NCBI GenBank assembly: GCA_030147505.1
Contig: JASBVG010000074.1
Coordinates: 1-43,023, forward strand
Reading direction: 5' to 3'
Length of the DNA: 43,023 nucleotides
From: Tardiphaga sp.
Lineage (GTDB): Bacteria; Pseudomonadota; Alphaproteobacteria; Rhizobiales; Xanthobacteraceae
Part shown: piece by piece, positions 40,346-43,023 of the stretch
Position numbering within the stretch: the stretch's first letter is position 1
How the letters are laid out: each line of letters starts with the position of its first letter
Notes under the pieces: model-generated
Databases searched by the model: none
The model's input: the letters and a program-made list of their open reading frames with translations, nothing else
What the model was told of the DNA's origin: nothing
Position numbers and translations under genes: made by a program

Positions 40346-41263
40346 TCAGCGGCGCCTCAGTGGGCCGAGTTCACGGGCGGTTTCCAGCATAACCTTGCGG
40401 AGCCAGATCGATCCTGAATCGAATTGCGCTCGCGTCGGCGTGAACATGAATTGCTCGTCGACGCCGGGATCGATCGGCGGCGCTATGGCAGCGAGAGACA
40501 GCGGCTTGGCCAGGGCCGCGATCAGGCGGCCCGGGACGAAAGCGACGAGATCGGTGCGTGCGACCACATGCAGCGCCTCGATATAGCTCGGCACGATCAG
40601 CGCGATCTGCCGATCCACGCCTTTGCTGCGCAGCCAATCGTCGATCAGATCGTCGCTTTGGCCGCGCAGGATGACGGCGACATGGCGGGCGTTGCGAAAA
40701 TCGTCGATCGACTTGAGGCGCGTGCGAGCGGGATGATCGTGCCGGACGGCCAGCGTGTCGGAGTCGGTGTAGAGCAATTGGCGATGGAAGCCCTTGAACG
40801 CATTGCCGATGCTGATCACCATGTCGAGGTTGCGGGCGAATTCCGCCGTGAGGATTGTCGGGCCACGCCAAGGCACTACATTGATGCGGATGCTCGGCGC
40901 GATGCTGTCGAGCTTTTTCATCAGCGGTGGCATCAAGAGCTCGACTGCGAGATCGGGCATCATCAGGCGGAAATGCCGATCGCTTGCGCCTGCATCAAAT
41001 ACTTCGGACACGAACAGGCCGCGCACTTGCTCTAGCGCCTGGGCGAGCGGGGCGCGCATGGCCTGCGCCCGCGGTGTCAGCTCCATACGTGGTCCGACAC
41101 GGACGAGCAGCGGATCGCCCAGCAAATCGCGCAGACGCCGCAAGGCATGGCTGGCCGCCGGTTGCGACAGGCCGATCCGCATGGCTGCGCGGCTGACGCT
41201 GGCTTCTCGAAGCAGGGCGTCGAGCGCGACCAAGAGGTTGAGGTCGAGGGCAGCCAAATTCAT
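40346..41263 (-). CDS. LysR family transcriptional regulator
   Basis: A 305-residue regulator. The N-terminal winged helix-turn-helix is LDLNLLVALDALLREASVSR, then LSQPAASHALRRLRDLLGDP and LLVRVGPRMELTPRA, close to the NodD/SyrM/LeuO branch. The effector domain follows from about residue 90 (FRLMMPDLAVELLMPPLMKK onward). ATG 41263 starts MNLAALDLN; ATG 41281 would add MTYIRL and sits inside a short palindrome. It is divergent from an NTF2-like gene, the usual arrangement for a LysR regulator and its target. The inducer is unknown. Confidence 0.92.
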   Translation of the reverse strand: MNLAALDLNLLVALDALLREASVSRAAMRIGLSQPAASHALRRLRDLLGDPLLVRVGPRMELTPRAQAMRAPLAQALEQVRGLFVSEVFDAGASDRHFRLMMPDLAVELLMPPLMKKLDSIAPSIRINVVPWRGPTILTAEFARNLDMVISIGNAFKGFHRQLLYTDSDTLAVRHDHPARTRLKSIDDFRNARHVAVILRGQSDDLIDDWLRSKGVDRQIALIVPSYIEALHVVARTDLVAFVPGRLIAALAKPLSLAAIAPPIDPGVDEQFMFTPTRAQFDSGSIWLRKVMLETARELGPLRRR

Positions 41264-41272
41264 CAGACGAAT

Positions 41273-41283
41273 ATATGTCATAT
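41273..41283. promoter_or_regulatory. Short palindrome in lysR / NTF2-like divergent region
   Basis: ATATGTCATAT is an 11-base palindrome just upstream of the preferred LysR start, in the 92-base gap to the divergent gene. It could be a binding site for the LysR protein; it is short and AT-rich, so chance is possible. Confidence 0.3.
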
Positions 41284-41355
41284 CAAGCATCGATTGGAAG
41301 AATGTCGTGGCCTGATCGATGGTTGTCGTGCCTGCCAACCGATGGAGCGATGGCG

Positions 41356-41784
41356 ATGAGCACGGACGATAACAAGAAGCTGATCCAGCAGATCTACAGC
41401 GATTCAACCAATCGCAGCGGGACGACTTTCATGGATGCAATGGCGGAGGACGCGACCTGGACGGTCACCGGTCAGTATTCATGGTCGCGCACGTTTCGCG
41501 GCCGGGATGCGATTCTCAATGGCCTGATGGGCCATGTCCGCAGCCTGCTGACCGATCGCACCCGGACGGTGCCGCATACTTTCATCGCGGAGGGAGATCT
41601 CGTGGTGGTCGAGGCCAAGGGCGACAATCTCACCAAGACCGGCGCGCGCTATGACAATGACTACTGCATCATCTGGACGGTAAGGGACGGCAAGGTCACG
41701 GCCGTGCGCGAATATTGCGATTCTGCCTTGACCGAACGCGTGCTCGGGCCGTTTCCGCAGGAACAGGTCACAGTGGTCGCCTGA
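41356..41784 (+). CDS. NTF2-like (SnoaL-type) protein
   Basis: A 142-residue protein of the NTF2-like fold (SnoaL / ketosteroid-isomerase-like group). Visible features are KKLIQQIYSDSTNRSGTTFM and DAMAEDATWTVTGQ, then FRGRDAILNGLM, VVEAKGDNLTKTGARYDNDY and the closing IIWTVRDGKVTAVREYCDS strand pair. Members bind small molecules in a cone-shaped pocket and may be enzymes or simply binding proteins; the substrate is unknown. GGAG stands 8 bases before ATG 41356; ATG 41350 is too close to it. It is divergent from a LysR regulator that probably controls it. A strong bidirectional terminator follows. Confidence 0.88.
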   Translation: MSTDDNKKLIQQIYSDSTNRSGTTFMDAMAEDATWTVTGQYSWSRTFRGRDAILNGLMGHVRSLLTDRTRTVPHTFIAEGDLVVVEAKGDNLTKTGARYDNDYCIIWTVRDGKVTAVREYCDSALTERVLGPFPQEQVTVVA

Positions 41785-41790
41785 AAAATA

Positions 41791-41818
41791 GAAGAGCCGG
41801 GCAAACGCCCGGCTCTTC
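41791..41818. terminator. Bidirectional terminator between NTF2-like gene and ccrM
   Basis: GAAGAGCCGGGC and GCCCGGCTCTTC form a perfect 12-base-pair stem with an AAAC loop. The A-rich left flank (TGAAAAATA) provides a T-tract for the minus strand; the plus-strand tail is weaker. Confidence 0.8.
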
Positions 41819-41852
41819 ATGAATGATTTTGTGCAGTCAATCGAGTGAGGCC

Positions 41853-43005
<1,153 letters not shown>

Positions 43006-43023
43006 AGGCGACGCTGTCGGCGA

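Overview
The window is GC-rich alphaproteobacterial chromosome, most likely from the Bradyrhizobium / Rhodopseudomonas / Tardiphaga group (Nitrobacteraceae). Pointers are a fused cytochrome b/c1 gene behind a Rieske gene (fbcF-fbcH), a fused trpE(G) gene with a short Trp-rich leader peptide, a pimeloyl-CoA dehydrogenase subunit pair, a CcrM-type GANTC methyltransferase, and several families of palindromic intergenic repeats. No rRNA, tRNA, insertion sequence, CRISPR array or prophage was recognised. Assignments rest on reading motifs, not on database searches.

Layout. 1-1.7 kb: end of a pimC-like gene and pimD. 1.7-8.9 kb (minus strand): trmL, then an iron-uptake block of two TonB-dependent siderophore receptors flanking a PepSY membrane protein; each of the three has a similar Irr/ICE-like motif about 90-105 bases upstream of its start. 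9.0-11.7 kb: the bc1 complex genes. 11.9-16.2 kb: dienelactone hydrolase, GNAT acetyltransferase, the trpL attenuator with trpE(G), and apt. 16.2-19.8 kb (minus): two ParA/MinD-like ATPases, then lemA and an M48 (HtpX-like) protease. 20.1-24.7 kb: a large autotransporter, a small secreted repeat protein and an Rsm22-like methyltransferase. 24.9-28.4 kb: smc.

28.4-34.0 kb looks accessory. It lies between smc and a dciA(DUF721)-dsbA pair that I recall as often being next to smc in related genomes. It holds a coiled-coil membrane protein, a ParD-like antitoxin-family gene coupled to a complete methionine aminopeptidase behind an operator-bearing promoter, a GFA-family protein, a TetX-like flavin monooxygenase divergent from a TetR regulator with two operator palindromes between them, and two small hypotheticals, one of them a 37-residue membrane peptide.

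34.0-43.0 kb: dsbA, dciA-like, mutY, a second flavin monooxygenase, a two-gene PAS/chemoreceptor pair with overlapping frames, a small hypothetical, a LysR regulator divergent from an NTF2-like protein, and ccrM with GANTC sites at its own start.

The strongest candidate for an under-described system is the ParD-like/methionine aminopeptidase bicistron at 29.58-30.61 kb: promoter, palindromic operator, small DNA-binding-type protein and enzyme are packed like a type II toxin-antitoxin operon, but the second gene encodes a MetAP with all its metal ligands. Others worth attention are the paired ParA-like ATPases without ParB, the TetR/TetX-like switch, and the bipartite PAS-chemoreceptor.
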